Of a stretch of 46,491 bases of DNA, positions 8,259 to 15,892 are shown piece after piece (the stretch's first letter is position 1; each line of letters starts with the position of its first letter). Source of the DNA: Nocardia amamiensis NBRC 102102. GTDB lineage: Bacteria; Actinomycetota; Actinomycetes; Mycobacteriales; Mycobacteriaceae. Where the stretch lies: positions 1 to 46,491 of the forward strand of contig NZ_BDBA01000058.1 of the NCBI RefSeq assembly GCF_001612745.1, read 5' to 3'. The notes beneath the pieces were generated by a model, which was not told the origin of the DNA, did not search any database, and saw only the letters and a program-made list of their open reading frames with translations. The translations under genes and the position numbers were made by a program.

Positions 8259-8789
8259 TCAATCTCCACGAGGAATCGAATCGAGGTGGTCGAAACGGCC
8301 GAGTGGTCGATCAGGCCGCTCGGCCTCTCTGTGCCCGCAGCGTCACCCCTCGGATCGCCTACCGGCCACGCGGGCACCGGGCGAAAGCCTGCGCATGTCC
8401 ACCCGAAGGTCATCACCCGATCCCGCAGATCTACACGAACACGACCGGACCCACAAACGTTCAGTTCCAGATCAATACATCGAATGACCGACTTCAAGAC
8501 GGGGACCCAAGCGAATACTCTGCCGGTATGGATACTCTCCTCCGAAGCGATCCTGTCCTGGACATATGTCTGGATCGGCGATCGACCGGTGAACGCGCCC
8601 ACACAATCACCGTGGCGAATCTTCCGACGATGCGAGATACTGCAATCTCGAGCCGCATCCGATTTGCGCAGCAGATTTTCACCCCGACCGTCGGCGATGC
8701 TCGTAGCCGTGAAGGCTCCAGGAATCATGCAGGACAAGAGGTCACCGGTGTCGCGCCAGCGGTGATGACCGGATGCATCGGGAGGACAG
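8259..8789. other. Intergenic stretch upstream of the Crp/Fnr gene
   Basis: No convincing gene on either strand: open frames here have no recognisable domain and Arg/Pro/Ser-heavy shadow composition. It contains a CGAGAT-N6-ATCTCG dyad at 8633-8650 and a GACATATGTC palindrome near 8560-8570, so it is likely the regulatory region of the genes that follow. Confidence 0.5.
8633..8650. promoter_or_regulatory. Crp/Fnr-geometry dyad, candidate operator
   Basis: CGAGAT, six bases, ATCTCG: two exact 6-bp arms with the 6-bp spacer typical of Crp/Fnr operators, although the arms are not TGTGA/TCACA. It lies about 140 bp upstream of the Crp/Fnr gene. Binding by that protein is inference. Confidence 0.35.
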
Positions 8790-9509
8790 TTGGCTCGTTC
8801 AGTGTCGTTCCGAACGGGTGAACGCAACTGGCCCCCCGGTACGTTCATGGATCAGCTCAGCGAATCGTCCCAGCGAGATCTGTTGGCATTGTCCCGCCCG
8901 GTCTCCGTCAACGCCGGAAAAATACTGATCCAGCAGGGCGAAGTCCGCAAACATGTCTGCTTGCTGCGCTCACAGGACGTGGGGGCGTCGGCTTGCGTGA
9001 AGATCACCGCGACCTCGCGCAACGGCAACGAATCCCTGCTCGGTATCCGAGTAGGCGGAGACGTGGTCGGTGAACTCGCGGCACTACGGAATGTTCAACG
9101 ATCCGCCACTGTCACAACGTGTTCCACGACCATTGTGCACAACATTCCGCACGGTCGATTCCTTGACTTCCTGAACAGCCACAACGAGGGCTGGGAAGCC
9201 CTGTGTCGAATGATCGCGGGGCGGCTCGACTGGGCCAATCGGCGGCGACTGGATTTCGCTGGGTACGACGTGTCACAGCGATTGGCTCGCGTACTACTCG
9301 AGTTGGCAGAGCGACACGGCCACGAGTCCGACTCCGGGTACGAAATCGGCGTCCGCCTCTCTCAGACCGAGATGGGCATGCTGATCGGCGCCAAAGAGGA
9401 CGCGATCAGCCTGGCGATGCGCCGGCTACGAGACGAGAACTTGGTCGCTCCGGCCTATCGCAGAGTGACCCTCGTCGACATTGATCGCTTGCGTGTCTTC
9501 GCGGATTGA
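8790..9509 (+). CDS. Crp/Fnr family transcriptional regulator (cyclic-nucleotide-binding fold)
   Basis: A 239-residue protein. The N-terminal half is a cNMP-binding beta-barrel: WPPGTFMDQLSESSQRDLLALSRP, AGKILIQQGEVRKHVCLLRSQ, then GVGGDVVGELAALRNVQRSATVTT in the position of the phosphate-binding cassette (GE-L core, R-S-A end). A dimer helix follows and a C-terminal winged helix (SQTEMGMLIGAKEDAISLAMRRLRDENLV). Such proteins bind cAMP, cGMP or other ligands and control promoters. The start is uncertain: TTG at 8790 has GGAGGA just upstream, GTG at 8802 and ATG at 8848 are in frame; WPPGTF is conserved in relatives, which argues against 8848. A nested inverted repeat at 8787-8830 covers the start. 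The gene precedes the cyclase-like gene by 118 bp, suggesting it reads that enzyme's product (inference). Confidence 0.85.
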   Translation: MARSVSFRTGERNWPPGTFMDQLSESSQRDLLALSRPVSVNAGKILIQQGEVRKHVCLLRSQDVGASACVKITATSRNGNESLLGIRVGGDVVGELAALRNVQRSATVTTCSTTIVHNIPHGRFLDFLNSHNEGWEALCRMIAGRLDWANRRRLDFAGYDVSQRLARVLLELAERHGHESDSGYEIGVRLSQTEMGMLIGAKEDAISLAMRRLRDENLVAPAYRRVTLVDIDRLRVFAD

Positions 9510-9627
9510 CGCCGAAAATCTACATCACTGATTTTTGCGGAATTCTGGCGCGCCAATCGTGACACGCTGCACCGCGACCCTGGTAGCAATCGGCCACCGG
9601 TCGAATGGAAGGACGCTGGACTCAGCA

Positions 9628-10416
9628 ATGGGTGAGATATTCGCTCGCAGACTGTTGCTTTCGGTTGACGCGGCAGGCTACGGCGCCGCCGACGATCAGC
9701 GACAGCGAACTATGCAGACCGCAATCCGCGCGGTACTGGACCGTGCCGCTACCGAAGCCGGTCTCGATCGCAGTGCCTGGATCACGCAGCCCGGTGGTGA
9801 CGGTGAGCTGGCGATCCTGCCCGCCGATCAATCCGATCGCGAACCGACCGTGGTCAACGACTTCGTCCGCGAGCTGAACTACGCACTGGCCGTGCACAAT
9901 CGAGACCTGCTCGACATCGCGCGACTGCGATTGCGACTGGCGATCCACTACGGCGTCGCGAATCCGGCGGACAACGGCTACGCGGGTCAAGGTGTCGTCG
10001 CGGTGAGTCGATTGGTCGACAGCTCGCCCGCGAAGGCGGCCCTTCGCGAGGCTCCCGCCGCTCATCTCGCGGTGGTGTTGTCCCAGCGAGTGTTCACCGA
10101 TGTGGTCGCACAAGGTCACACTCCGCTCTCCCCCTTCGCATTTCGCGAGATAACCGTGCGCAACAAGGAGTTCGCGGAACCCGCGTATCTCCTCGTGCCA
10201 GGACATGATGTCCACGCGCTGTCCTTGACCGACACCGGTGTCGCGTCCGCCTTGACGGAACCCGAGCACACGCGCGACGAGAAACCGACGCGGACACAGC
10301 GGCAGGCCGACACCCCTGGCGCGCCAGCTACAGCGAACCTGACATTCCACGGCAACATCACAGCGCCGCACGCCGTCTTCGGAATCAGCGCGCCCAACGG
10401 AATTTTCGAACCCTGA
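9628..10416 (+). CDS. Class III nucleotidyl-cyclase-like protein with C-terminal signalling motif
   Basis: A 262-residue protein whose residues 8-200 fit the class III adenylate/guanylate cyclase fold. Both metal-binding Asp positions are present, D14 in LLLSVDAAGYG and D58 in QPGGDGELAIL, exactly 44 residues apart as in classical cyclases. LRLRLAIHYG and GYAGQGVVAVSRLVD match the later strands; R128 keeps the transition-state Arg, but the usual Asn four residues earlier is V124. Base specificity cannot be read. Residues 205-235 are a disordered linker, and residues 237-254 carry a FHGNI...FGIS motif shared with the next protein. ATG at 9628 is preferred because the fold starts there; its ribosome site (GGAAGGA) is rather far. 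An in-frame TTG at 9535 is the alternative. The stop overlaps the next ATG by one base (TGATG). Could be a catalytically weak or regulatory paralogue. Confidence 0.75.
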   Translation: MGEIFARRLLLSVDAAGYGAADDQRQRTMQTAIRAVLDRAATEAGLDRSAWITQPGGDGELAILPADQSDREPTVVNDFVRELNYALAVHNRDLLDIARLRLRLAIHYGVANPADNGYAGQGVVAVSRLVDSSPAKAALREAPAAHLAVVLSQRVFTDVVAQGHTPLSPFAFREITVRNKEFAEPAYLLVPGHDVHALSLTDTGVASALTEPEHTRDEKPTRTQRQADTPGAPATANLTFHGNITAPHAVFGISAPNGIFEP

Positions 10417-12587
10417 TGGAATCAACGAACAAGCAGTCCAACCCTTCGACATCGGACAACGACGACCCACGAAACAGCAAATCCGAGAACAACGCCACAG
10501 CGTCGCTGAACGACTCGAACAGCCCCTCCAACCGGTCGAAGCTGGTCAACTTCAACCAGAACTTCTACGGGTCGGTCATGTCGAGCGGCGGTCACTTCGG
10601 CATCGCGGGTGCGACGCCCGATTCGGCGCCGCTGACCGGAAAGCTCAGTGAGAAGGATATTCTCGTCGCCAGAAAGTGCTACGTGCAGCCGGATGGCTAC
10701 GCGGAGGCGCTGACGATTCTGGCATCCGACCATGTGGTGCTCATCACCGGCAGACGTGGTCTCGGGAAACGGTCAGGCGCGATCTCGCTGCTGCGGGAGA
10801 TCACCGGGGGTCCGCTCCGCGTACTGTCACCGACGACCGCACTTCAGGATCTCGCAAAGCGGCCGTATGAAGCAGGTCACGGGTATCTGGTCGCGGAATA
10901 CAGCGGCATCGATGGTTCGCAGGGCACCGAATTCGATTGGCACGCGGTACGCGATCAGGTCAGGGAAGCAGGAGCGTGGCTGGTCCTGACCGCACACGCG
11001 CTGCCCGCGGCAGGGTCGGAGGTGGTCAGGCGGATCGCGTGGCGCAAGCCCGAGACCAAGCGGGTTGTGGCCGCTCGCCTGGTGGTCGACGGTTCGCCCG
11101 AGGTCTCCGTCAGCGCCATGATCGAAGCGATCGAGACCACCCTGCCTCCCGACTGCAGCATGCACGATCTCATCGCCGTCGTGGATCGGGTTCTCGCGGG
11201 TGACGACATCGCAGCGGCGCACGATGTGCTGGACGAGTCGGCGCGAAACCATGTGCAGCGCTGGTTCGATGGCAAACGCGGTCGCAGACAAGTGCTCGAG
11301 GTCGCGACGCTGTGTTTCCTCGGCCCGAGCGGACGAAGGTCTTTCGAGTCCGAACTGAAGAGACTCACCGACGAGGTCGCGTCCTTGATACCGGTGCCGG
11401 ACCGCACCCCGAATCCTGCGGACGACAACGACGATCACCTGCCCGAAACCCGGTTGCCGACGGCCACCGATGAGGGGCTCATTCAACTCGTGACCACGAG
11501 CGTCGGCGATGTGCAACGGCAGCTTCTCGAATTCAGGTCGCCCGCGTACCACCAATATGCCGTCGCCGAACTGTGGGCCCGTCTGGATGTTTCGTTCTGG
11601 GACGGTATTCGCGACTGGCTCAGAACGGTCATCATCACGACCGATTCACATGATTTCGAACGACTCAATGCCATCGCCACGGGAGCCGTAGTCCTCGGCA
11701 TGGTTGAATTCACTGAAGCAGACGAACTGTTCCTGCAACCGTGGTCGCGAGCCGAATGCGGATGGAGCGGGCAGAGCGCCGCGGTCTACGCGTTGTGGAT
11801 CATGTGTACGTCCGAGCCACTCGCGCCGATCGCATTGCGCACTGCCGTGCGTTGGGCGACCCACGGCGACTCCGATCAACGCCTCACCGCCGCCCTAGCG
11901 TTCAGCGGGCCGCTGGGAATCCGCTATCCCGAGGAAGCCACCGAACGGCTGTGGCAACTCATCGCACAGTCGAGCCAGAACGATACCGAACACGCACTGG
12001 CACTGGCCGCACTCTTCGCCACACTTGTCTCCGATGCCCCGGAGAACGCCGAAATAGTATTGCGGCGCCTGAACGACCAATACGACGAGTCGAATCCCTA
12101 TCTGCACAGCCGCGTGGTCGGCACGATGGCGGAAGTCCTGGCGGCGCGCGAATACCGGTCGGGCAAGTCGGCAATGCTCAACTATCTGGTTCAGCAGCCC
12201 GAACAGGTCGATCTCATCGCACAGATGTGGGCGTACGTCCTCCGGGAACGCTCGATTCGCATACCGATCCTCGATGAGCTGCTCGACGGACTGAACGATC
12301 TGACGACGATCGCGGAGGTACCCGATGAGACCGCCAGGACATTCGGTACCGCATTGGCCGCAGCGCTGACCACGCGCGAAGCCTCGATCGTCGTACACGA
12401 TCTCGACGTTCGCCGAGCATATCGGAAGCGCCAAAGAGAACAGCAGGACCGAAAAGCCCGCAGAACCGGCAGAGATCTGAGTCTGCCGATATCGATCATC
12501 GAACGCGACGCCGAACTGGAGCGCCTCCTCCGCGTCATCGAGGCATCCCTCACAGCCAGAACTCCTGACCGAAGTGAACTGAATTGA
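10416..12587 (+). CDS. STAND/NLR-like P-loop protein with N-terminal signalling motif
   Basis: A 723-residue protein. Residues 1-42 are polar and disordered. Residues 45-65 contain NFNQNFYGSVMSSGGHFGIAG, which aligns with the cyclase tail. Residues 106-122 hold a Walker A-like loop, VLITGRRGLGKRSGA, where Arg follows the Lys and the Ser comes one position late. Residues 170-240 (GYLVAEYSGIDG, GAWLVLTAHALP) fit the rest of an NTPase core, though no canonical Walker B DD is visible. Residues 260-640 are helix-rich and could form a winged-helix plus HEAT/TPR-like sensor region; the end is a basic charged coil (RRAYRKRQREQQDRKARR). The layout is that of a STAND switch protein. It overlaps both neighbours (1 bp and 3 bp), so stoichiometric expression is likely. 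Not recognised as a named gene. Confidence 0.7.
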   Translation: MESTNKQSNPSTSDNDDPRNSKSENNATASLNDSNSPSNRSKLVNFNQNFYGSVMSSGGHFGIAGATPDSAPLTGKLSEKDILVARKCYVQPDGYAEALTILASDHVVLITGRRGLGKRSGAISLLREITGGPLRVLSPTTALQDLAKRPYEAGHGYLVAEYSGIDGSQGTEFDWHAVRDQVREAGAWLVLTAHALPAAGSEVVRRIAWRKPETKRVVAARLVVDGSPEVSVSAMIEAIETTLPPDCSMHDLIAVVDRVLAGDDIAAAHDVLDESARNHVQRWFDGKRGRRQVLEVATLCFLGPSGRRSFESELKRLTDEVASLIPVPDRTPNPADDNDDHLPETRLPTATDEGLIQLVTTSVGDVQRQLLEFRSPAYHQYAVAELWARLDVSFWDGIRDWLRTVIITTDSHDFERLNAIATGAVVLGMVEFTEADELFLQPWSRAECGWSGQSAAVYALWIMCTSEPLAPIALRTAVRWATHGDSDQRLTAALAFSGPLGIRYPEEATERLWQLIAQSSQNDTEHALALAALFATLVSDAPENAEIVLRRLNDQYDESNPYLHSRVVGTMAEVLAAREYRSGKSAMLNYLVQQPEQVDLIAQMWAYVLRERSIRIPILDELLDGLNDLTTIAEVPDETARTFGTALAAALTTREASIVVHDLDVRRAYRKRQREQQDRKARRTGRDLSLPISIIERDAELERLLRVIEASLTARTPDRSELN

Positions 12588-13699
12588 ACAAGATCCCAGT
12601 AACCCGCACATATCCGATCATCGAACAGAAGACGCTCGACATCGTGCGCAGGCGCTGGTTGCGCAAGCGTTCGCGACCGCTCGACGAGATGCTGAAACCC
12701 ACCGCACATCAAGTACTCGTGTACCAGGTAGGCGACCAGCTCATAGTCGACAGCGGGGCACGTCGGGTCACCGACGGCCAAGTCGTCGACGCGACGAGTG
12801 TGAGCCTGGTCGATATGACTGTCGGTGCGCCCGTGCTCGTAGAACTGACGATCCCTGCCGACAGCGCGGCCGAATTCACATTGCATGTCACCTTCGAATG
12901 CACTGTCACCGACGCGTTGACGGTCGTGCGCAACGGCAAAGTGGATGCGCGCACCTTCCTCGGCACCTACCTGCGCAGTATGCCGGACCTTGCCGATATC
13001 GGGCAGAAGTACCGTATCGATCAAGTCAAGGAAATGCGTAATGAGCTGATCACCTGGCTGACCTCCTACGTGATCAACGATCCGCCCAAGCAGTTCGGCA
13101 TGCGGATCACGATGGTCGGTGCGCAGGTGCTGACCCCCGACGAACTCGCGGAATTCGAGAAGCGTCGCAGAGACCAGATGTACGAAGACTCGCTGACCCG
13201 ACAGCGAGAGGACAACGACGCGGCGCGCAGAGGCGCCCGCCAATCCCATCAGCATGTTTACGACGGCAAAGAACAAAGACACGAACTCGATATGCGTGCC
13301 GAACGCAACCAGGCCGACCTCGATCAGATGCAGACGATCAGCGAACGCGTCGGATCGAATCCGCTGTCCGCCATGTACCTCGCGCTGGCCACTGGAGGTA
13401 TGGACTCCAGGGAGGTCGCCAACATCCTGCGAGAACAGGCCGAGGTCGAGATCCAGCGCAAGTACGCCGAGCGGCAAGCAATCCGCAAGATCCCCAGCGA
13501 GATAATTCGCGACCTGCTGTCCGCCGACCTCCAGGAAGCGAATATTCACCCCGAGAAGGTGGAGAAGGCGCTCGAGCGACTCGTCGAGACGGTCGGCGAA
13601 CTGGTCGCCAAAACGACGGAACCGACCGAAGCTGTCACGGCGACACCGAAGCATGAGGCCATCAGCGCGGGCGAAGTCGAGAAGTCCGATGCAGAATAG
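12584..13699 (+). CDS. SPFH/band-7-like protein with C-terminal coiled coil
   Basis: A 371-residue protein. The N-terminal 190 residues are beta/alpha: LVYQVGDQLIVDSGARRVTDG, then AEFTLHVTFECTVTDALTVVRNG, then FLGTYLRSMPDLADIGQKY and GMRITMVGAQVLTPDEL, the order expected of an SPFH (stomatin/prohibitin) domain. Residues 195-270 are a very charged helix (EFEKRRRDQMYEDSLTRQREDNDAARRG), likely coiled coil, and a second helical segment follows. There is no N-terminal membrane anchor. SPFH proteins build ring scaffolds on membranes. The TTG start at 12584 overlaps the previous stop (TTGA), and the next gene starts 11 bp before this one ends, so it sits tightly inside the operon. I infer that it works with the membrane protein encoded next; family assignment is by pattern only. 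Confidence 0.6.
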   Translation: MNKIPVTRTYPIIEQKTLDIVRRRWLRKRSRPLDEMLKPTAHQVLVYQVGDQLIVDSGARRVTDGQVVDATSVSLVDMTVGAPVLVELTIPADSAAEFTLHVTFECTVTDALTVVRNGKVDARTFLGTYLRSMPDLADIGQKYRIDQVKEMRNELITWLTSYVINDPPKQFGMRITMVGAQVLTPDELAEFEKRRRDQMYEDSLTRQREDNDAARRGARQSHQHVYDGKEQRHELDMRAERNQADLDQMQTISERVGSNPLSAMYLALATGGMDSREVANILREQAEVEIQRKYAERQAIRKIPSEIIRDLLSADLQEANIHPEKVEKALERLVETVGELVAKTTEPTEAVTATPKHEAISAGEVEKSDAE

Positions 13700-15044
13700 C
13701 TATTCGAACACCGCGGGGGGCACGACCCAGCCCGCCCTCGACACGCCCGGTGCCGGCTTCCGCCCGGTCGCCTCGCAACACGGTGTCGGGGTCCGGCTCC
13801 GCGGGCTGATCGGTATCCGCGAAGAGATACTCGACTGGATTCCCGAGGAACGCGCGAAATATACGCGTCTCGGCGCGATCGTGCTGAATACCGGCCTGAT
13901 GGCCGGTCTCTCGTTTCTCGTAGCGTTGCAGAGCATTTCGGACGTGTTCTGGCTGCTGTTGCTCCCGGTCGCCGCGTTCTGGGTGTACCTGGTGGTCAGT
14001 CTCGACAGTTGGCTGATCGCGGGTACGCACGGGTTGCTCAGTACCGGTCGAATGCTGATATTCCTCCCCCGGCTGTTCATCGCGGTGCTGATCGGTTTCA
14101 TCATCGCAGAGCCACTGCTCTTGTGGGTGTTCAAACCGGCGATTCATAAGGAGGTGCTGGAGACCCGCGGCGATGAGATCTCCATCTACACCGGACGTTT
14201 GACATTCTGCAACCCGGCGTCCGGTCGGCCCGTCGCCGATCCGGGTTGCCAGGATTTTCTGGTCAGCGTGCCGAATCCACCGCACGCCGCACAGGACGAA
14301 CTCGTCCGTCTCACCGGCGAGCGCGACCGGGCCGCGAGCAAATTCGATACCGACAGTCGCGAGTGGAAGGACTTGGAGACCCACGCCATCAATGAATGCG
14401 CCGGAACCGCGGGCGTCGGTCTGACCGGAGTGGCGGGCAACGGCCCGGAATGTCAGCGCAATCGTGAGAAGGCCGATCAGTTCCGTGCCGACCGCAAGAT
14501 CGACCAGCAACAGAGCAACCTCGATGACCTGAACGCCAAAGTCGAGAAAGCGACAGTGGATGTCGCGCTCGCGGAGGGCACATACGGCAGACAGGTCGCC
14601 GCCGCTATCGATGAACGGGTGCAGCAGCGAAAGCGAGACCAAGGCTCCATCGGCCTGCTCGACGAAGAGCGCGGACTCAGCGCGCTTTCCGACGAGAACA
14701 CCTCGGTCCTCTTCGCACAGTGGCTGGTGCGCTTGTTGTTGCTGGCAATCGACTGCCTGCCCGTTCTCGCCAAGATGCTGAGCGGTGTCACCGCCTATGA
14801 TCAGCGGGTCTATCGCCAGACCGAGGCCGGGAAGAATCTGCACGAGCGATACCTCGGCTTGCGCGAAGCCAAGGACGGCGCGGTCATCGATGTCGAAATG
14901 CGCGGCACCGAGCGATGGCTGCAAGTCCAACTCGAGAAGATCGATGAAGCCGATCGAAGCGACCGCGCCGAACGGGAGATTCACCGACGCGACCAAATCG
15001 CCTCGCTGGCGAGTCGTTTGCGGAGGAAAGGCATGACGGGATGA
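13689..15044 (+). CDS. DUF4407 membrane protein
   Basis: A 451-residue protein with the DUF4407 layout: LRGLIGIREEILDWIPEERAKY at the N-terminus, then four membrane helices in two pairs (AIVLNTGLMAGLSFLVAL, VFWLLLLPVAAFWVYLVV, LIFLPRLFIAVLIGFIIAEPLLLWVF and, after a long loop, SVLFAQWLVRLLLLAIDCLPVLAKML). The 260-residue loop contains a helical coiled-coil stretch rich in Asp, Arg, Gln and Lys plus three Cys (C-NPASGRPVADPGC, NECAGT, ECQRN). A charged C-terminal helix follows. The family is of unknown function and occurs in mobile and conflict-type gene sets. ATG at 13689 has GAGAAG upstream; a longer start at 13653 would sit deeper in the SPFH gene. The next gene overlaps by 4 bp (ATGA). Confidence 0.8.
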   Translation: MQNSYSNTAGGTTQPALDTPGAGFRPVASQHGVGVRLRGLIGIREEILDWIPEERAKYTRLGAIVLNTGLMAGLSFLVALQSISDVFWLLLLPVAAFWVYLVVSLDSWLIAGTHGLLSTGRMLIFLPRLFIAVLIGFIIAEPLLLWVFKPAIHKEVLETRGDEISIYTGRLTFCNPASGRPVADPGCQDFLVSVPNPPHAAQDELVRLTGERDRAASKFDTDSREWKDLETHAINECAGTAGVGLTGVAGNGPECQRNREKADQFRADRKIDQQQSNLDDLNAKVEKATVDVALAEGTYGRQVAAAIDERVQQRKRDQGSIGLLDEERGLSALSDENTSVLFAQWLVRLLLLAIDCLPVLAKMLSGVTAYDQRVYRQTEAGKNLHERYLGLREAKDGAVIDVEMRGTERWLQVQLEKIDEADRSDRAEREIHRRDQIASLASRLRRKGMTG

Positions 15045-15598
15045 CAGCACCGCCTCGCCGCCGACCCAACCTCCGTCGGTTGATCGGCAGAGACGATCAA
15101 CGCGCACACGATGCCTGGCGGACCCTGGAATTGGTCATCGGAATGATCAAACACGCGGAGACCAAATCCATTGCCGCACTGGCGACCGCAGGGGTGCTCG
15201 GCCAGGTACTGTTCGTCGTGCTCCGCGCGGAAGCGCTCGGCGGTGGAGCCTCGGTATGGATCAGCGCGGGCTCGAGTGCTGCATGTATCGCCGGAGCGGG
15301 AATCTGTGCGGCGTACTCGCTCTGGCCGAGACTCGGCAACCGTGATGTCGAGCCGAACCTGCTTTACTTCACGCACGCGGCGCCGCGCTACGGATTCACC
15401 AAGGAAACGTATGTGCGACAGTTGGCCGACTTGACACGCGACACTGATGCGGTGGTCGAACAGATCGCACAGCAGATCTGGGAGAACTCCGCCGTCGCCC
15501 GCCGCAAGTTCAGATACGCGAATCTGGCCATTGGCTGGCTACTCGCCGCGATGCTGTGCCTGGTAGCCACAGCGTGCATCGCCGCGACGAGCAGCTGA
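15041..15598 (+). CDS. PycTM-like (DUF5706) Pycsar membrane effector
   Basis: A 185-residue protein with an N-terminal basic helix, the motif IGMIKHAETKSIAALATAGVL (residues 33-53), two adjacent membrane helices (about 43-63 and 72-95), a middle cytosolic segment NLLYFTHAAPRYGFTKETYVRQLADLTRD, then QIAQQIWENSAVARRKFRYA and a third helix at about 162-182. This order (acid-x-K motif at helix 1, F-x-H-x-A motif, Q-I-W-x-x-S-x-V-A-x-x-K motif before the last helix) is the signature of the DUF5706/PycTM family, the membrane-impairing effector of Pycsar antiphage systems that responds to cyclic pyrimidine nucleotides. The ATG overlaps the previous stop. In described Pycsar loci this gene directly follows the cyclase; here three genes lie between. 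Family call is by pattern; ligand unknown. Confidence 0.75.
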   Translation: MTAPPRRRPNLRRLIGRDDQRAHDAWRTLELVIGMIKHAETKSIAALATAGVLGQVLFVVLRAEALGGGASVWISAGSSAACIAGAGICAAYSLWPRLGNRDVEPNLLYFTHAAPRYGFTKETYVRQLADLTRDTDAVVEQIAQQIWENSAVARRKFRYANLAIGWLLAAMLCLVATACIAATSS

Positions 15599-15647
15599 GC
15601 CCAACCTACCCGCGAATCAGCCACGTCGTGTCTGGACAACCCGAGAG

Positions 15648-15680
15648 AAAAAAGCCTCGACCGGTTGCACCGATCGAGGC
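15648..15680 (-). terminator. Rho-independent terminator after tRNA-Ile
   Basis: A 12-bp stem (15654-15665 and 15669-15680, one G-U pair) with a 3-base loop, followed in the minus direction by six T (A run 15648-15653). It ends transcription of the gyrase-tRNA-Ile side before it enters the island; it does not terminate the plus-strand operon. Confidence 0.9.
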
Positions 15681-15692
15681 ATTACTCGAATG

Positions 15693-15766
15693 TGGGCCTA
15701 GGAGGACTTGAACCTCCGACCTCTTCGTTATCAGCGAAGCGCTCTAACCGCCTGAGCTATAGGCCC
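15693..15766 (-). tRNA. tRNA-Ile (anticodon GAT)
   Basis: A 74-nt cloverleaf on the minus strand: acceptor GGGCCTA/TAGGCCC, D-arm TAGCTCAGGCGGTTAGAGC, anticodon arm CTTCGCTGATAACGAAG with anticodon GAT, variable AGGTC, T-arm GGAGGTTCAAGTCCTCC, discriminator A. CCA not encoded. Codirectional with gyrA, as in related actinobacteria. Confidence 0.97.
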
Positions 15767-15892
15767 GTGTTGTTCGACTCGGATCGCCCGAGCCGAGAGC
15801 AAAGACTACCGGACATGACGTCCATGAACCAAAACGGCTGGTAGGCGGCCTGCGGCACGGTCGGAGTATCCGTGCCGGAGACCGCTGTCGGT

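Noticed and set aside
7979..8848. Long minus-strand frame antisense to the secreted protein
   Set aside because: No recognisable domain; composition is that of a GC-rich shadow frame and it crosses two plausible genes.
9546..10327. Two GGCGCGCC palindromes flanking the cyclase-like gene (TGGCGCGCCA at 9546-9555, CTGGCGCGCCAG at 10316-10327)
   Set aside because: At this GC content an 8-mer of G and C is expected every few kb, and one lies within the coding sequence, so no regulatory meaning is claimed.
7053..15692. Integrase, transposase or a duplicated tRNA 3' end (att site) bounding the island
   Set aside because: I looked for a recombinase gene and for second copies of the tRNA-Ala or tRNA-Ile 3' ends at the island edges and found none, so the mechanism of acquisition is left open.
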